Positions 62,533 through 64,000 of a DNA stretch of 64,000 nt are shown in pieces. The translations under genes and the position numbers were made by a program. Within the stretch, counting starts at the first letter, position 1. Each line of letters begins with the position of its first letter. The stretch is from JANQIO01 sp043513815 (lineage in GTDB: Bacteria; Pseudomonadota; Gammaproteobacteria; Pseudomonadales; Halieaceae): NCBI GenBank assembly GCA_043513815.1, contig CP121313.1, positions 3,286,001 to 3,350,000 of the forward strand, written 5' to 3'. The notes beneath the pieces were generated by a model. It saw only the letters and a program-made list of their open reading frames with translations, ran no database searches and was not told the DNA's origin.

Positions 62533-63467
62533 AGGCCTGTCCGTTCCGGTGGGCCGGCAACGATCAATGCCAGGGTGAGCGCGAGGGACGGAAACAGCGC
62601 CCACTCCACCAGCAGAATCAGCGTTTTCTCCGGCCCCTCCGGGTAACCGAGAAAAGCACCCGCGCTGAAAATGCCCGCAGCGCCCACCGCAATGAATACC
62701 AGCGGCCCGCTGACCAGCACCAGACGCAGCGCGCGTCGGCTGACAAGCGGCGTATCGATGACGCCCGCGAACACCGGCAACAGCCACATGGCCGCAAGCA
62801 GTGTGGCTCCCTGAAATTTGCCTCCCGGCAGGTCGGCGCCGATCCAGAAGATATACACCGCGACAATAATGCCGACCGGCGGCAACGCCCGGGCCAGGAA
62901 AGCCAGCGGCCCCAGGGGGTCGACGTCGCGCCGCTGCCCGGGCCGTCCGCCCCAGGCCGCATCCGTGGCCAGCGACCAGACGCCCACCAGGGCAAACAGC
63001 ACCACTGTGGCCTCCAGCAGGGTATCCAGTGCGCGGAATGCCAGCAGCACGGCGGTAATCGGATTTTCCACCTCCAGGCGGGCCATGTTAGCGGCCACCT
63101 CCGGTGCCAGGGTCGGCGCCGGCACCGGCAGCGTCAGCACGGCAATGGCCAGCCCTGCGCTCAGGCACCCCGCCAGCAGTGCTGCCAGCAGCCGGGTCCG
63201 CAGCCCTGCCCGCCTCGGTCTGGCGGCACTGTCGAGCTTGTCCAGCCGCGTCACGGCGGTCAGCAGCAGCGCCCCCGTCAGGCCGGCGCCGAGGGCTGCC
63301 TCCGTCAGCGCGATATCGATGCCCTGGAGTTGTACCCAGACCAGGGCCAGCAGCAGACCGTAGACCACGAAACCGAGCACCGCGGTGAACGCATGGCGGG
63401 TTACGTCGATCCAGATGGCCATAACGAGTACCAGCCCCGCCAGGCCCAGGTTGAGTGCATCCGTCAT
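62529..63467 (-). CDS. fused MbhD-like / MnhB subunit of Mrp-type antiporter
   Basis: A 312-residue membrane protein. The first part (LGFVVYGLLLALVWVQLQGI, DIALTEAALGAGLTGALLLT) is the MbhD/DUF4040 domain with its conserved Asp and Glu, and the second part (PPVGIIVAVYIFWIGADLPG, GKFQGATLLAAMWLLPVF) is an MnhB domain with GG..F-Q-G. In many Mrp operons the MbhD unit is at the end of MnhA; here it is joined to MnhB. ATG 63467 overlaps the mnhG stop by four bases (ATGA). Helices are about eight to nine. Confidence 0.8.
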   Translation of the reverse strand: MTDALNLGLAGLVLVMAIWIDVTRHAFTAVLGFVVYGLLLALVWVQLQGIDIALTEAALGAGLTGALLLTAVTRLDKLDSAARPRRAGLRTRLLAALLAGCLSAGLAIAVLTLPVPAPTLAPEVAANMARLEVENPITAVLLAFRALDTLLEATVVLFALVGVWSLATDAAWGGRPGQRRDVDPLGPLAFLARALPPVGIIVAVYIFWIGADLPGGKFQGATLLAAMWLLPVFAGVIDTPLVSRRALRLVLVSGPLVFIAVGAAGIFSAGAFLGYPEGPEKTLILLVEWALFPSLALTLALIVAGPPERTGL

Positions 63468-63757
63468 TCCGCGGACTCTCGCCGCCCGGCCACGCGTGCC
63501 ATCAACTGGGCTGCAATGGCACCAGTCAGCAGCGCCAGCAGCCAGATGACAACCAGTTTCAGCGCCGGCAGCCAGCCTCCCGCCTGCGGCAACAACCCCA
63601 GCACCACCAGACCAAGGCCGAGATTGTCGGCCTTGGTCAACGCATGCAGGCGGCTCAGCGTATCCGGAAAGCGCAGCAGGCCGACGGTGCCGGCAGTGAA
63701 AAAAACTGCGCCGAGAATAATAAAGATCACGGAATACAGGTTGACCAGGGTACTCAC
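63464..63757 (-). CDS. mnhG: Mrp antiporter subunit G
   Basis: A 97-residue protein with three helices. ILGAVFFTAGTVGLLRFPDT, LSRLHALTKADNLGLGLVVL is the diagnostic MnhG/PhaG block (G..GLLRFPD...RLHA.TKA). It overlaps both neighbours by four bases, and an ATG at 63757 is the start. Confidence 0.93.
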   Translation of the reverse strand: MSTLVNLYSVIFIILGAVFFTAGTVGLLRFPDTLSRLHALTKADNLGLGLVVLGLLPQAGGWLPALKLVVIWLLALLTGAIAAQLMARVAGRRESAE

Positions 63758-64000
63758 ACGTCCCCCTCGCCGTCAGCTCTGGCGCTGCCACCCGAGCCCT
63801 CACAGAAGGCGATCGACGCAAACGCCGCCAGCAATGCCAGCGTCAGCGCCACATCGACAATAGCCTCCTCACCCAGGGCAGCCGCCAGCAGCAGCAGGAC
63901 GGCAACGCCACCGGTGCCAACCAGCTGGGCAGACATCATTCTGTCTGCGTCGCCGGGCCCCAGCAGAATCCGCAGCAGCCCCCCGGCCACGGTCAGCAGC
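63754..64000 (-). CDS. mnhF: Mrp antiporter subunit F (cut by window edge)
   Basis: The reading frame is open through the right edge of the window. The visible part, LLTVAGGLLRILLGPGDADR, MMSAQLVGTGGVAVLLLLAA and VDVALTLALLAAFASIAFCE, matches MnhF (R.LLGP...DR, DVA...ALL.F). A GTG at 63990 could serve as a start but falls inside the family's first helix, so the true start is probably beyond 64000. MnhE and MnhA would be expected further upstream. Confidence 0.85.
   Translation of the reverse strand, partial: LLTVAGGLLRILLGPGDADRMMSAQLVGTGGVAVLLLLAAALGEEAIVDVALTLALLAAFASIAFCEGSGGSARADGEGDV

Overview
The window reads as a chromosome segment of a GC-rich (roughly 60 % by eye) marine-type gammaproteobacterium. 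TonB-dependent receptors, RND efflux, an Mrp-type antiporter, NhaC, AcnA/FumC and an XrtA/PEP-CTERM-type regulatory set would fit Halieaceae/Cellvibrionales. That placement is inferred from gene content only. No rRNA, tRNA, CRISPR array or intact insertion sequence was seen.

Region 1 (1-18447) is a surface-polysaccharide locus of the XrtA/PEP-CTERM kind that looks partly decayed. It holds a partial sugar transferase, a methyltransferase, GalE, a family-4 glycosyltransferase, a polysaccharide deacetylase and a membrane protein. The regulatory/accessory set follows: EpsA-type LuxR regulator, a drastically shortened PrsT-like TPR lipoprotein, the XrtA-associated ATPase, GlmS, and the PrsK/PrsR two-component pair. 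Relics lie between them: an SGNH-hydrolase C-terminus, a glycosyltransferase C-terminus, an IS3 orfB with internal deletion, an istB tail, a frameshifted low-molecular-weight phosphatase and a stump of a sigma-54 activator. No exosortase and no PEP-CTERM substrate is present. Four intergenic copies of one 17-bp near-palindrome (TGTCAG-N6-TTACA) occur only here, two in tandem ahead of prsK and one 42 bp upstream of a good -24/-12 promoter. They are the best candidates for PrsR binding sites.

Region 2 (18468-30505) contains divergent acnA/fumC, two overlapping SDR oxidoreductase genes, a putative Zn-peptidase, a fatty-acid-hydroxylase-family gene divergent from a TetR regulator with two palindromic operator candidates, and a three-gene sulfotransferase/P-loop-like/DUF6473 cluster.

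Region 3 (30922-38487) is a compact five-gene operon: RpiR-type regulator, YfcC-family carrier, isoaspartyl-dipeptidase-like amidohydrolase, TonB-dependent receptor and exported cyanophycinase-like S51 peptidase. Together they look like a system that harvests cyanophycin or beta-aspartyl dipeptides from outside the cell. Arginine deiminase and an arginine/ornithine-type antiporter, about 10 kb away (47487-50192), could consume the arginine released.

Region 4 (38649-64000) is rich in ion transport and envelope functions: MscS-like protein, a soluble MgtE-N/CBS protein beside full MgtE, RimK with a C-terminal TrkA-C domain, PLD-family lipoprotein, NhaC, an outer-membrane barrel, ArcA/ArcD, a CASTOR/POLLUX-type channel, MscK-like channel, an RND efflux pair, and part of an Mrp-type antiporter operon that runs off the right edge.
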